Shown: positions 50,850 through 59,942, counted from the first letter of the stretch. The stretch is DNA of 64,000 nucleotides from JAGPDF01 sp052035735 (GCA_052035735.1 JBPOHI010000112.1:1-64000); one strand, 5' to 3'. The notes: generated by a model from the sequence alone, not told the origin. Made by a program: numbers and translations.

Positions 50850-53098
50850 CGACCTCCGGCGTTTCCGGAGCCGGCGGCGCCAGCGACCAGACTGCGGCCA
50901 TCGAGCTTCGCCGTCGCCGGCACGCCGTAGAGCGCGAGCAGGGTCGGCATGATGTCGGCCATGTAGGGCTTCTGCGACAGATCGAGGCTGCGGTTGGCGA
51001 ACAGAATGCCGTCCACCAGCGGCGGATAGACCGAGCAGTGATCGGCGCTCCAGACGTCGAGATTGGGCTCGACGATCGATTTGGCGACGATGCCGAGCGA
51101 ATCCTGCCAGCCGACTCGATAGCCGGAGGCGTTGGAGGGGAAAAGGTCCGGAATGAGCGCCGGATCGTAGGTGCCGTAGGCCTCGTCACGGGTGAAGACG
51201 TAGGCCACCGGATGCTCGCCGTTCTGCGGATCGACGTACAGCGGCAGCTTGGTGCGGATCTCGGCGGTCAGGGCGTCGTACTCGGCACCGGGATTGACGA
51301 TTCCCTGGCCTTCGCGGCCCTTGAGGTTGACGTAGATGTTACCCAGCCCCATGGCGTAGGCGCGGGTCTTCGACCAGTCGACATCCTGGAAGAACTGCCC
51401 CTGATCGAAGAGATCTTCGAGGTTCGCCTGGTGCCCGCTCTGCCCCTTGAGCACGAGGTAGCCTTCGGTCGCCAGCCAGGTGTTGTAGTTCATCGTCCGC
51501 CGCCACGGAGCGAAGCCGTGGTCGGAGGCGACGAGGAGCGTCGTGCCCGCGGGCATCGTGGCGACCTTGTCCATCACCTTGCCGACGATCCTGTCCATCT
51601 GCTGATAGGCCTTGAGGATCGAGTCGCCGTACTGCGCGTGACCGGCCTCGGTGTAGAGCGGATGCTGCGGATCGGTGTGGTGCCACATCACGTGCTGCAC
51701 CCGGTCGGTGAACTCGAAGTAGTGCACGTAGACGTCCCAGTCGTCTTCCATCAGCCCGGCGAGGATCTTCTCCTCTTCGCCGACGGTGAAGTCGGTGTCC
51801 TCGTGGAAGACCTTGTCGTCGATCGTGCCGCCCTTGATCGACCAGGTATCGATCATCCAGCCGATGGTCTTGAACAGGCCGAAGCGCGAGGCGAGCTCAC
51901 CGGCGAAGGCGCGCGGCGCCGAAACGTCGAAGATCGGCGGCAGGTCGGACGGGTCGAATTGAATCGGCGAGAGATAGATGCGGACCTCGGGCTCGATCGA
52001 CAGCACCCGGAAGCGGCCGATTCCGCTCACCTTGATGAGCGGATTGAACGGGAACACGAACTTCACCCACGGGCTCCACTGCCCCGGAGCGAGCGCGAGC
52101 TGCGCCCCGGAGACCGCGATGTCCACCTTCGACTTGTCGGCGGCGACGTCGATCTTCATCGGGATGCGGATGTAGTCCGACTGCTTCGGGAAGAGCTTGT
52201 TCGGCGGGCCCTTGATCTCGGTGTCCAGGCTCCCCTTGTTGTCTTCGAGCTCGACGATCTCGATCGAGACCTCGTTGCCGCCATGCGGCTGGAAGAAGAG
52301 CTCGGAGGTGAAATAGAACGGCTTGCCAATCCGGCCGGAAAGGTCGGGAGTGCCGAGCCCGGAGAGCATCTCGCCGTGCGGGAACGGCTCGGGAGGAAAG
52401 GTCACCGGCATGCGCATCACCCGGACGTGTTTGCCGGCGTCGCCCAGGACCTTCCAGAACGGGTCGCCCTGCCGACGATTGATCACCGACGGCACCTTCT
52501 CGGGCAGCAGCGTCTTGCCCACCCAGAAACCGCCGCCGCCGGAGGCCGCGGCGAAGACCAGAGCCACGAGGCCCGCGGTTCGCGCGCGGGCACGGAAGAG
52601 CTTGAGCAGGAGAAAGAAGACGAGGAAGAGCGCCGCGGCGGCGATTGCGGCGATCGCCGGGCCGTTGCTCGCCCCGAACAGGAACGGCTTCGACGACTCG
52701 TCGAACGCCGCGAAGCTCGGGCGATAGGTCTTCGTGTCGCGCTTGAGGAAGTCGAAGATCGACGTTCGCCCCGGATTGAGGCCGGTGGAGAAAGTCGACC
52801 ACGAGACAGGGGTCTGCGAAGGAATGGTCGAGCGCAACGGAGAGAAGGTGCCCTGATCGCGGAGCTTCGCCAGGTTCGGGAGCTTGCCCTCGTTCATCCA
52901 CTGCTCGGTGAGCTTGGCGTCGGCGCCGTCAAAGCCGAGAACGATCGTCCGCGGTCCGGCGGCGGCGAAGAGCGCGCCGGTGAGCGACCAGAGCAGCGAC
53001 AAGGTGGCGACAGCCTGCAGCGCGCGGCGCGAGCGGTTTCGAATCACTTCGGAAGCTCCTTGGGAAAGCGCCGGCGCAGGCCGCCGGCGGCCGTTCAT
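50846..53098 (-). CDS. Alkaline-phosphatase-superfamily (type I phosphodiesterase-like) membrane protein
   Basis: ATG 53098 is used; GTG 53116 in frame would add six residues. The 750-residue protein has an N-terminal signal-anchor and a second membrane helix near residue 160-180. The active-site elements of the superfamily look intact: TIVLGFDGAD (metal Asp), TIPSQTPVSWSTFSTG (nucleophile Thr/Ser), FTDRVQHVMW (Asp and His), VASDHGFAPW (Asp-His) and SADHCSVYPPLVDGI (His). It should hydrolyse a phosphodiester or phosphate ester in the periplasm; the substrate is unknown. A large insert (about 230-400) sits between halves. It heads the envC operon. Confidence 0.87.
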   Translation of the reverse strand: MNGRRRPAPALSQGASEVIRNRSRRALQAVATLSLLWSLTGALFAAAGPRTIVLGFDGADAKLTEQWMNEGKLPNLAKLRDQGTFSPLRSTIPSQTPVSWSTFSTGLNPGRTSIFDFLKRDTKTYRPSFAAFDESSKPFLFGASNGPAIAAIAAAALFLVFFLLLKLFRARARTAGLVALVFAAASGGGGFWVGKTLLPEKVPSVINRRQGDPFWKVLGDAGKHVRVMRMPVTFPPEPFPHGEMLSGLGTPDLSGRIGKPFYFTSELFFQPHGGNEVSIEIVELEDNKGSLDTEIKGPPNKLFPKQSDYIRIPMKIDVAADKSKVDIAVSGAQLALAPGQWSPWVKFVFPFNPLIKVSGIGRFRVLSIEPEVRIYLSPIQFDPSDLPPIFDVSAPRAFAGELASRFGLFKTIGWMIDTWSIKGGTIDDKVFHEDTDFTVGEEEKILAGLMEDDWDVYVHYFEFTDRVQHVMWHHTDPQHPLYTEAGHAQYGDSILKAYQQMDRIVGKVMDKVATMPAGTTLLVASDHGFAPWRRTMNYNTWLATEGYLVLKGQSGHQANLEDLFDQGQFFQDVDWSKTRAYAMGLGNIYVNLKGREGQGIVNPGAEYDALTAEIRTKLPLYVDPQNGEHPVAYVFTRDEAYGTYDPALIPDLFPSNASGYRVGWQDSLGIVAKSIVEPNLDVWSADHCSVYPPLVDGILFANRSLDLSQKPYMADIMPTLLALYGVPATAKLDGRSLVAGAAGSGNAGGR

Positions 53099-53123
53099 CG
53101 CAGTGGTATCCTGCACGCGCCCA

Positions 53124-54254
53124 GTGAGCGCGAATCAGAAGATCTTACCAAAGGCCTCGGGCGGCCTTCCCCGCGCGCTCGCTTGCACCTTCGCGGCCCT
53201 GTCGTTCGCTCCCCTTGTCGCCCAGGTGGCCGTGCCTCCGGGGCCGGAAGCCTGTGTCGGCCTGGCCGCGGACGCCGATCGCCTCGCCTGCTACGACCGC
53301 GCCATGGGCCGGCAGATGCGTCCGGGAAGTGTGCCGGCCGAGCCGGAAACCGAGATCGTCGGCCCCCCCGCACCCGCCGAGCTCATGGTCTCGCCGGCTC
53401 CTCCTTCGGGTGTCGACGACGACGCCGACCCGCCGGTGGTCGCCTCACTGCTCGACGGGCGATGGGAGCTCACGCGCAAGGCCAAACTGGGAACCTTCGG
53501 CCTCAGGGCTTACAAGCCCCTCTATGTGCTGCCCGGCGTCTACACCGACGACCCCAACCAGTTCCCCTCGAGCTCCGCCCCCGGACATTCGGTCGAAGTC
53601 TCCGAGAGCCAGGACAACTTCGAAGCCAAGTTCCAGATCAGCTTCAAGACCAAGGTCGCGCAGGGCATGTTCGGCAGGCGCGCCGACCTGTGGTTCGGCT
53701 ACACCCAGTCGTCGCGCTGGCAGGTCTACAATGCCGCCGATTCCCGGCCTTTTCGCGAGACCAACTACGAACCCGAGCTGCTGCTCGTCTTCGGCAGCCG
53801 CTACCGGTTCCTGGGCCTCGACGGCCGGCTCGTCGGCGTCGGCCTGAATCATCAGTCGAACGGCAAGGATCTGCCCTATTCGCGGAGTTGGAACCGGGTG
53901 GTCGGCATGCTCGGCTTCGAGCGCCACGCCTGGACCGTGCTCGTGCGCCCGTGGTGGCGCCTGCCGGAGGTCGCCGGCGACGACGACAACCCGGACATCG
54001 AGGACTTCGTCGGCAGGGGCGATCTGCTCGCCGTCTTTCGCGTGCGCGGGCACGAGCTCTCCGGGATGGTGCGACACTCGCTGCGCGGCGGCGAGCGGTC
54101 GCACGGTGCCGCCGAGCTCGGGTGGGTCTTTCCGATTCACCGTGATCTCAAGGGCTACCTGCAGCTCTTCCACGGCTACGGCGAAAGCCTGATCGACTAC
54201 AACGCCCGGAGCACGCGCATCGGGCTCGGCATCTCGCTCCTCGAGTGGTACTGA
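53124..54254 (+). CDS. pldA: Outer-membrane phospholipase A
   Basis: Start GTG 53124 gives a 376-residue protein with a signal peptide (LPRALACTFAALSFAPLVAQ). A Pro/Glu/Asp-rich segment of about 80 residues precedes the beta-barrel. OMPLA catalytic residues are visible in GLNHQSNGKDLPYSRSWNRV: His, Ser (NHQSNG) and the downstream Asn (SWNRV). YGESLIDYN and the terminal aromatic (ISLLEWY) are typical of an outer-membrane barrel. It hydrolyses phospholipids that reach the outer leaflet. Its start is 26 bases from the divergent phosphatase-fold gene; its stop lies within the start of the MFS gene. Confidence 0.92.
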   Translation: MSANQKILPKASGGLPRALACTFAALSFAPLVAQVAVPPGPEACVGLAADADRLACYDRAMGRQMRPGSVPAEPETEIVGPPAPAELMVSPAPPSGVDDDADPPVVASLLDGRWELTRKAKLGTFGLRAYKPLYVLPGVYTDDPNQFPSSSAPGHSVEVSESQDNFEAKFQISFKTKVAQGMFGRRADLWFGYTQSSRWQVYNAADSRPFRETNYEPELLLVFGSRYRFLGLDGRLVGVGLNHQSNGKDLPYSRSWNRVVGMLGFERHAWTVLVRPWWRLPEVAGDDDNPDIEDFVGRGDLLAVFRVRGHELSGMVRHSLRGGERSHGAAELGWVFPIHRDLKGYLQLFHGYGESLIDYNARSTRIGLGISLLEWY

Positions 54255-55483
54255 GAAGCCGCTTCGCCACGCCGCACTTCTGGCGCGCCTACCGCGGCGG
54301 CGATCTGTCGCCGACCGTGCGCCGGCTGGGTTCGGCCTCCTTCTTCCAGGACGTCGCGAGCGAGATGGTCTACCCGCTGCTGCCCGGATTCCTCGCCAGC
54401 CTCGGCGGCGGTCCCGCTGTGCTCGGCGCAATGGAATCAGGCGCCGAGGGGATGCTCGCCCTGGTCAAGGGGTGGGCGGGCAGAGCGAGCGACCGGCTGC
54501 AGCGCCGGAAACCGTTCGTGGTCGCAGGCTACGGCGCCTCGGCACTCGCCCGTCCGCTGCTCGCCCTGGCCGCGACCGCCTCGCAGGTCGTCGCACTGCG
54601 ACTCTGGGATCGCCTCGCCAAGGGCCTGCGCACCGCACCACGTGACGCCCTGATCGCCGAGGCGGTGGCCGCCCCGCAACGGGCCTACGCTTTCGCCTAC
54701 CACCGCGGCCTCGACCATCTCGGCGCCGCCTGCGGCCCGCTGCTCGCCGCCGGCCTCCTGCTCGTCTGGCCGGGCGACCTGCGCGCGGTCTTTCTGCTCG
54801 CCGCCCTTCCGGCGGCCGCCGGCTTCCTGACTGTAGCGTTCGGTCTGCCACGCGAGGCCGGGAGGCGCGCGAGCTCGAGCGCGCCACAAGGGGCTCCCGG
54901 GCGCTCCGCTGCGCTGACCGCGCTACCCCCAGAATTGCGCGGCGCGCTGGGGACGTTCTTCCTCTTCTCTCTCGGCAACGCGACCGACGCCTTCCTGCTC
55001 CTGCGCGCCACCGAAGTCGGCGTTGGCGCGGTCGGCCTGACACTCCTCTGGTCGGCCTTTCACGTCGTCAAGTGGCTGCTCTCGGTGCCGGGCGGAAGGC
55101 TCGCGGACCGCTTCGGCCGGCGCGCCTCGATTCTTCTCGGCTGGGCGCTCTACGCCCTGGCCTACGCCGGCTTCGCGCTGACCTCGAACCCGGCCGGGTT
55201 CCTCGCCCTGCTCGCGCTCTACGCGGCTTTCTACGGCCTCACCGAGGGCGCCGAACGAGCCCTGGTGGTCGAGCTCGCGACGCCCGGAGGCGGGACCAAC
55301 GCCGGTGCGGCCCTCGGCGCTTTCCATCTCGCGACCGGAGTCGGGTCTTTGCTCGCCAGTCTCTGGTTCGGCTTCGTCTGGTCTCAGTTTGGAGCTCCGG
55401 CCGCCTTCTTCGCTGGTGCTGCGCTCGCCGGCGCCGCCGGCCTCGCGCTGCTCGTCCTTCGGCGGCGAACGGTCGCGGCATGA
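54245..55483 (+). CDS. Major facilitator superfamily transporter
   Basis: The 412-residue protein (GTG 54245, overlapping pldA by 10 bases) has about twelve membrane helices. Motif-A-like sequences occur in both halves: GWAGRASDRLQRRKPFVVAG and GGRLADRFGRRASILLGW. The DRLAKGLRTAPRDALIAEAV segment between helices 4 and 5 is characteristic of the group annotated as MFS transporters related to tetracycline or sugar exporters. In pldA context export of lysolipid or fatty acid could be imagined, but substrate is unknown. The sigma-like gene starts within its stop (ATGA). Confidence 0.88.
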   Translation: MVLRSRFATPHFWRAYRGGDLSPTVRRLGSASFFQDVASEMVYPLLPGFLASLGGGPAVLGAMESGAEGMLALVKGWAGRASDRLQRRKPFVVAGYGASALARPLLALAATASQVVALRLWDRLAKGLRTAPRDALIAEAVAAPQRAYAFAYHRGLDHLGAACGPLLAAGLLLVWPGDLRAVFLLAALPAAAGFLTVAFGLPREAGRRASSSAPQGAPGRSAALTALPPELRGALGTFFLFSLGNATDAFLLLRATEVGVGAVGLTLLWSAFHVVKWLLSVPGGRLADRFGRRASILLGWALYALAYAGFALTSNPAGFLALLALYAAFYGLTEGAERALVVELATPGGGTNAGAALGAFHLATGVGSLLASLWFGFVWSQFGAPAAFFAGAALAGAAGLALLVLRRRTVAA

Positions 55484-56562
55484 ACGCGCCGGTCACCGAT
55501 CCGCTGCTCGCCGGCCTGCGCGCCGCCGCGGCGCGGAGCTCCGCCGCCGGTAGCGAAGCGCTCGGAAGGCTCCTGCTCGACGAAGCGGCTCCGCTCCTCT
55601 GGCGGGCCATCCGCGGCCAGCTCGCGGGCATTCCTGCGGCCGATCAGGAGGAGGTTCACTCGGCCGCGCTGCTCCGCCTGACCGAGCGCTTCCAGCAATG
55701 GCTGGCAGGCGACGCCGAGGTCGAGATCGAGAGCTTTCGCGCCTATGTCGCGGCCACCGCGGCGAACGGCTGCCGCGCCTGGCTGCGCGCCCGTCACCCC
55801 GAACGGACCCGGCTGCAGAATCAGCTGCGCTACCTGTTGCGACACGACCCCGAGCTCGCCCTCTGGGAGGCCGAAGGCGGCGCGTTGGTCTGCGGCCTCG
55901 CGGCCTGGAAAGGACGGCCAGCCGAGAGCTTCGCGGCATCGGAGAGCCCTGCGCCCGGCGCGGACGACCTCGGGCTCGCCGGTCCGGCGGCGTCGACTCC
56001 GCTGCCGGTGCTCGTCCGCCGGCTGCTCTTCCGCCACGGACGCCCGTGGCCCTTCCGCGCGCTCCAGGTCGCCGTCGCCGACCTGTTGGGCATCAAGGAC
56101 CGTCCGCCGGTATCCCTCAGCGACGCCGGGGAGAGCGGCGGAGAGAGCGACGGACACGCTGCGCCGGTGCCTCTCGATCCGCCCGAGACCCGCGCCGGGG
56201 CACACCGCGAGCTCGAGGGCCGGCAGTTCCTGGCGGCGCTCTGGGCCGAGGTGCGCGAGCTCCCGCTCGGCCAGCGGCGAGCCTTGCTCCTCAACTTGCG
56301 CGACGACCAGGGGCGTGACCGGCTCGCTCTCCTGACCCACACCGGCCTGGCCAGCCGGGCCGAGCTCGCCCGCCTGCTCGACCTGCCCGAGGGCGAGCTC
56401 GGCGAGCTTTGGGACGACCTGCCGCTCGACGATCGCACCATCGCCCTGCGTTTCGAGCTCACCCCCCGCCAGGTGATCAACCTGAGGAAGAGCGCCCGCG
56501 CCCGTCTCGGCCGGCGGCTGCGGCCGGCGGCTTCCGGCGACCCGAAGGGGATGGAAAAGTGA
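55480..56562 (+). CDS. Divergent sigma-70-family (ECF-like) protein
   Basis: ATG 55480 overlaps the MFS stop. The 360-residue protein has a sigma-2-like N-terminal part (ALGRLLLDEAAPLLWRAIRG, EVHSAALLRLTERFQQWLAG, FRAYVAATAANGCRAWLRAR) and a sigma-4-like C-terminal part (FLAALWAEVRELPLGQRRAL, and LTPRQVINLRKSARARLGRR as the helix-turn-helix). About 120 residues, partly Gly/Pro/Ser-rich, separate them, far longer than in normal ECF factors. The anti-sigma-like gene follows 55 bases later, supporting a sigma/anti-sigma pair. Promoter recognition is not predictable. Confidence 0.72.
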   Translation: MNAPVTDPLLAGLRAAAARSSAAGSEALGRLLLDEAAPLLWRAIRGQLAGIPAADQEEVHSAALLRLTERFQQWLAGDAEVEIESFRAYVAATAANGCRAWLRARHPERTRLQNQLRYLLRHDPELALWEAEGGALVCGLAAWKGRPAESFAASESPAPGADDLGLAGPAASTPLPVLVRRLLFRHGRPWPFRALQVAVADLLGIKDRPPVSLSDAGESGGESDGHAAPVPLDPPETRAGAHRELEGRQFLAALWAEVRELPLGQRRALLLNLRDDQGRDRLALLTHTGLASRAELARLLDLPEGELGELWDDLPLDDRTIALRFELTPRQVINLRKSARARLGRRLRPAASGDPKGMEK

Positions 56563-56617
56563 ATCCGGTGCGGTAACCCGGCCGGCTTTTCCGCATCTCA
56601 CCCCACGAGAGCCGATC

Positions 56618-57151
56618 ATGAACCGCCCGAGACTTCGCTTCCTCCCCGACCTCGAGTCCCACCCCGCATTCGCGGCTGCGCAGGGCGCGGCGGAGGATCC
56701 GAGAGTCACGGAGCTTGCCGGGCTGTTCAGTGATCTGGTGGCGCGCGGGCAACGCGACGAGGAGTCGCCTGCCTACGAACTGCTCGAGGCCGCAGTGGAC
56801 GGCACACTCGAACCCGTCGAGGCCGAGATGTTCGCCAGCCGGTTGGCCGGAGATCCGGCCCTGCAGCGCGAATTCGACGACCTCGTCCTGCTGCGTCGTC
56901 AGCTCGAGCAGCGGCTGCAGACGCGTCGCGGCCCGTCGGCCGTCGGCGAGCCGGCCCGCCGGCGTTGGCTGGGTTTCGCCGCTGCGGCGCTCGTCCTCGC
57001 CGCCGCTGGAATCGGGTTGCGTGTGGACCTCCGTCGCTCGACCGCCGTGACCGCCACTGCGCGAACCGCGCCGGAGGCCTCCGCGCGCTCCGCCGAGGTC
57101 GTCTTCGCCGACAGCTTCGAAGGCGGCACCACCGGCCACTGGTCGAACTGA
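56618..57151 (+). CDS. Single-pass anti-sigma-like protein with D(G/S)FE...W tail
   Basis: The 177-residue protein has an N-terminal cytosolic helical part resembling anti-sigma or zf-HC2-like regulators without Cys (YELLEAAVDGTLEPVEAEMF, then LAGDPALQREFDDLVLLRRQ), one membrane helix (WLGFAAAALVLAAAGIGLRV, about 117-136) and a short extracytoplasmic part. The last residues, EVVFADSFEGGTTGHWSN, match the tails of the ELWxxDGT and delta-60 proteins. It likely holds the upstream sigma-like factor at the membrane. Finding the tail on a protein without signal peptide but with an N-in/C-out helix places the tail outside the cytosol. Confidence 0.72.
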   Translation: MNRPRLRFLPDLESHPAFAAAQGAAEDPRVTELAGLFSDLVARGQRDEESPAYELLEAAVDGTLEPVEAEMFASRLAGDPALQREFDDLVLLRRQLEQRLQTRRGPSAVGEPARRRWLGFAAAALVLAAAGIGLRVDLRRSTAVTATARTAPEASARSAEVVFADSFEGGTTGHWSN

Positions 57152-57199
57152 CCGCGTCGACGTGACGCCCTTTCCGGCGCCGTCCGCCGGTCCCCTTTC

Positions 57200-59053
57200 T
57201 CAGAGATAGCCGAGCGAGCGCAGGTTCTCGAGATAGTCGCCGCTGTCGCCTGGCAGATCGGTCGAGGGCAGGCGTTCGCCGTAGGCCGACAGGCGCGCCG
57301 GCGGTTCCGGCCAGTCGCAGAACGTCGGCGGCTCGGGCAGCTCGGCGCTCTGCGGCAGGCCGAGGTCGCGCATCAGCGCAGCGGCGACCGCCTCCGGCGC
57401 CATCTCGAGGCCGGCCCCTCCCCGACAACCCGCGGCCGCAGGCTCAACCGGAACCTCCTCGCCTGCCGCCGGCACTGCGGCGCGGCGGAACAGCAAGACC
57501 CGACCCTCTCCTCCGGCGCGCCGGCCGGGATCGACCACGACGACGAGCGTCGCGAACTCTCGCGCGAGCTCGCCTGCCAAGCTGTCGGCCTGCGCGAGCT
57601 CGGAGCGGACCAGATCGGCGAAGGCGACGTCGCCACCGATCCAACCCTCGGCCAGCAGATCGATCGCCGGAAGATAAAGCGCCAAGGCCCGCGGGCCTTG
57701 GGCCGCTTCGGTCCGCGCCGTGTCGCGGTAGAACCGGTCCGGCAGGACGGCGCGCGTCAGGAGCGACTCGGCGACCTCTCCAGGCAGGGAGGCCGCGAGC
57801 GTCGCGGCCGACGGACCTGCGTCCGCATTTCGTGCCTGCCGCGCCAGCTCGCCGGCGCGTTCGGCCGGCGCCACGGCGTCGAGGTGTCCGTCCCGCAGCA
57901 GCTGGAAGGCGCCGTGCGAGACCACCAGGCCCGCCAGTTGCTCGGGCGGAAAGGTCGCCCACCAGTCGATCGCGGCGACCGGCGCGCCGCCGCGTGCGGC
58001 GAGCTCCCAGAAGGTGAAGGCCGTACGGCGATTGGCCAGCAATGGGCGGTGCTCGGCGAGGCCCAACGGCACCTCGACGGAGGCCCACCAGGCCCGCCAG
58101 GGGCCGCTGCGCGCCAGCGCCGTGGTGAGCCCGCGCGGACGAAAGCTGTCGAGCGATCGGACGCCATGGCGGTCGCCGCTCACGCCGGTGGCGATCGTCG
58201 TCCAGAACTCGGCCGGTTCGAGCTCGGCCGTTCTCGGATAGCGCGCGACGGCGGCCCCCGCGGAAATCAGGCGCGAGAGCTCCGGCAACGAGCCGCGGGC
58301 CAGCAGATAGTCGAACTCAGCCGGGAGGACGCCGTCGAGCCCCAGGAGCGCCACTCTCTGGCCGGCGGCAGTCGGCAGCGAGCTCGGACCGGCGGCGGGC
58401 GCCCGCTGGGGCATCGCCACCGCGACGACGCCGACCAGCGCCAAGGTCGCAGAGGTCACCGTCAGGATCGTCCTGCGCGAAACCAGACGCTCGCGCGGAG
58501 TCATGCGTGTCAGGCGGATGGCGATCGACAGCAGGCCGTTGGCGAGGAGCTTGGCCACCGCCGCTGCCACCAGCGGCAGCGCCAGCCCGGCGACCACACG
58601 CTGCCAGCGCGGCAGGCCGAGCAGCAGATCCCCCGCCCGGAGGACCGCCCAGCCGAAGAGCAGCGAGGTGGCGAGGAACGTGACACCGAGGATCAACCAC
58701 TCGAGACTGCGTCGCGGAAACAGCTTGAGCGCGAAGAGAAAGCCGGCGACGACGGCGACGAAGCCGAGCGCTGCCGCCGCCACCAGAGGAGGCAGGAGAT
58801 GAAAGAACAGCGGCAGCAGATCGAGGGGTGAGGCGGCGAGCAGCCCGTTGGCCGAGGCGAGCGCCAGGGTGTTCGCCAGCGCGAGCAGCATGCCGGCGAG
58901 CAGGCCGACCTTGGCCGCGAGCAGCGCCAGTGCGCGCGGCTCCCCTACCGGTTCGAGAGCGTCGCGGAGCAGGAAGCGCTCGACGCGGTGAGAGAGATAC
59001 CCGAGTCGCTGCAGCTCGCGGCGCGCGAGCTCGAGCTCGCGCGAATCACCCAT
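57200..59053 (-). CDS. Membrane protein with degenerate alkaline-phosphatase-superfamily domain
   Basis: The 617-residue protein has a cytosolic N-terminus, about six membrane helices (residues 40-215) and a C-terminal type I phosphodiesterase-like domain starting ALLGLDGVLPAEFDYLLARG. WTTIATGVSGDRHGVRSLD corresponds to the nucleophile region, but the preceding nucleophile position is Glu (ELEPAEFW). The usual S-D-H-G near the second metal site is VVVDPGRR, with no His. The end YLENLRSLGYL is a common C-terminus of this superfamily. It is probably catalytically inactive or altered. Its start overlaps the prenyl-synthase stop by 8 bases. Confidence 0.75.
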   Translation of the reverse strand: MGDSRELELARRELQRLGYLSHRVERFLLRDALEPVGEPRALALLAAKVGLLAGMLLALANTLALASANGLLAASPLDLLPLFFHLLPPLVAAAALGFVAVVAGFLFALKLFPRRSLEWLILGVTFLATSLLFGWAVLRAGDLLLGLPRWQRVVAGLALPLVAAAVAKLLANGLLSIAIRLTRMTPRERLVSRRTILTVTSATLALVGVVAVAMPQRAPAAGPSSLPTAAGQRVALLGLDGVLPAEFDYLLARGSLPELSRLISAGAAVARYPRTAELEPAEFWTTIATGVSGDRHGVRSLDSFRPRGLTTALARSGPWRAWWASVEVPLGLAEHRPLLANRRTAFTFWELAARGGAPVAAIDWWATFPPEQLAGLVVSHGAFQLLRDGHLDAVAPAERAGELARQARNADAGPSAATLAASLPGEVAESLLTRAVLPDRFYRDTARTEAAQGPRALALYLPAIDLLAEGWIGGDVAFADLVRSELAQADSLAGELAREFATLVVVVDPGRRAGGEGRVLLFRRAAVPAAGEEVPVEPAAAGCRGGAGLEMAPEAVAAALMRDLGLPQSAELPEPPTFCDWPEPPARLSAYGERLPSTDLPGDSGDYLENLRSLGYL

Positions 59054-59942
59054 GGCCGGTCCGGCCGTGGCTGCGCACCAGCTCGACCAGCGGCCGCAGC
59101 ACGTCTGCCCGGCGGCCGAAGGGCGCGACCGCGGCGAGTGCGAACTCGAGCAGCTCGTCGGCCAGAGAGCGCGCGCCGGCGACGCCCAGGAGCTTCACGA
59201 AGGTCGACTTGCCGGCATCCTGGCCGGAGTCTTTGCCGGTCTCGTCGCTGGTCGCGAGAACGTCGAGAAGGTCGTCCTCGATCTGGAAAGCGAGGCCGAG
59301 GTTCTTGGCGAAAGCGCCGATCGCTTCGAGGTCGCGCCGGCGGGCGTCCGCCGCCATCGCTCCGAGCTCCGCCGCCGCGAGGAACAGGGCGCCCGTCTTG
59401 TGGCTGTGAATGTACTCGAGGTCGGTGAGCGTCGGAGCGCTCCCGCCACTCGCCAGGTCGAGCGCCTGCCCGCCGATGAGCCCCTCGGTGCCGATGGCCT
59501 GCGCCAGATGATGCAGCAGCTCCTCCGGGCTGTAGCGCGACAGCTGGAGGCGCTGCGACGCCTCCGCGACCAGCGCATAGGCTCGATTGAGCAGGGCGAA
59601 GGCAGCGAGCAACGCCACGTCCTCGCCGAACTCTCGATGCAGGGTCGGGCGCCCGCGGCGCAGCTGGGCGTCGTCCATCGCCGGCAGGTCGTCGAGCACC
59701 AGCGAGCAGCCGTGCACGAGCTCTACCGCGCAGGCGAGATCCAACGCGTCGTCGGCCCTGCCGCCGAGCATCTCCGCCGCGGCGAGTGCCAGCATCGGCC
59801 GGACGCGTTTGCCAGGCGACAGCACTGCCGAACGCATCGCTGCGTGGACGCGTTCAGGTCTCCGACTGTCCTCTGGAAGCAGTACGGGCAGGCGCGCCTC
59901 CACCTGCGCCGCATAAGCAGCGAGGCGCGGATCGAGGCGCAA
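59046..59942 (-). CDS. ispA: Polyprenyl (farnesyl-type) diphosphate synthase
   Basis: The 298-residue protein (TTG 59942 is the best available start) condenses isopentenyl diphosphate with allylic diphosphates. It shows PGKRVRPMLALAAAEMLGG, the first Asp-rich motif LVLDDLPAMDD, the region RGRPTLHREFGEDVALLAAF, and the second motif FQIEDDLLDV. The residues just before the first Asp motif (VHGCSLVLDD) fit a short-chain (farnesyl/geranyl) product, as in bacterial IspA. It lies between the RsbV-like gene and the phosphatase-fold membrane protein and is probably cotranscribed with both. Confidence 0.92.
   Translation of the reverse strand: MRLDPRLAAYAAQVEARLPVLLPEDSRRPERVHAAMRSAVLSPGKRVRPMLALAAAEMLGGRADDALDLACAVELVHGCSLVLDDLPAMDDAQLRRGRPTLHREFGEDVALLAAFALLNRAYALVAEASQRLQLSRYSPEELLHHLAQAIGTEGLIGGQALDLASGGSAPTLTDLEYIHSHKTGALFLAAAELGAMAADARRRDLEAIGAFAKNLGLAFQIEDDLLDVLATSDETGKDSGQDAGKSTFVKLLGVAGARSLADELLEFALAAVAPFGRRADVLRPLVELVRSHGRTGHG

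Noticed and set aside
50606..54145. 1179-residue open frame on the + strand antisense to envC and the phosphatase-fold gene
   Set aside because: Arginine/alanine-rich composition and no ribosome site or domain; the minus-strand genes have clear families. Only its 3' part overlaps pldA, in the wrong frame.
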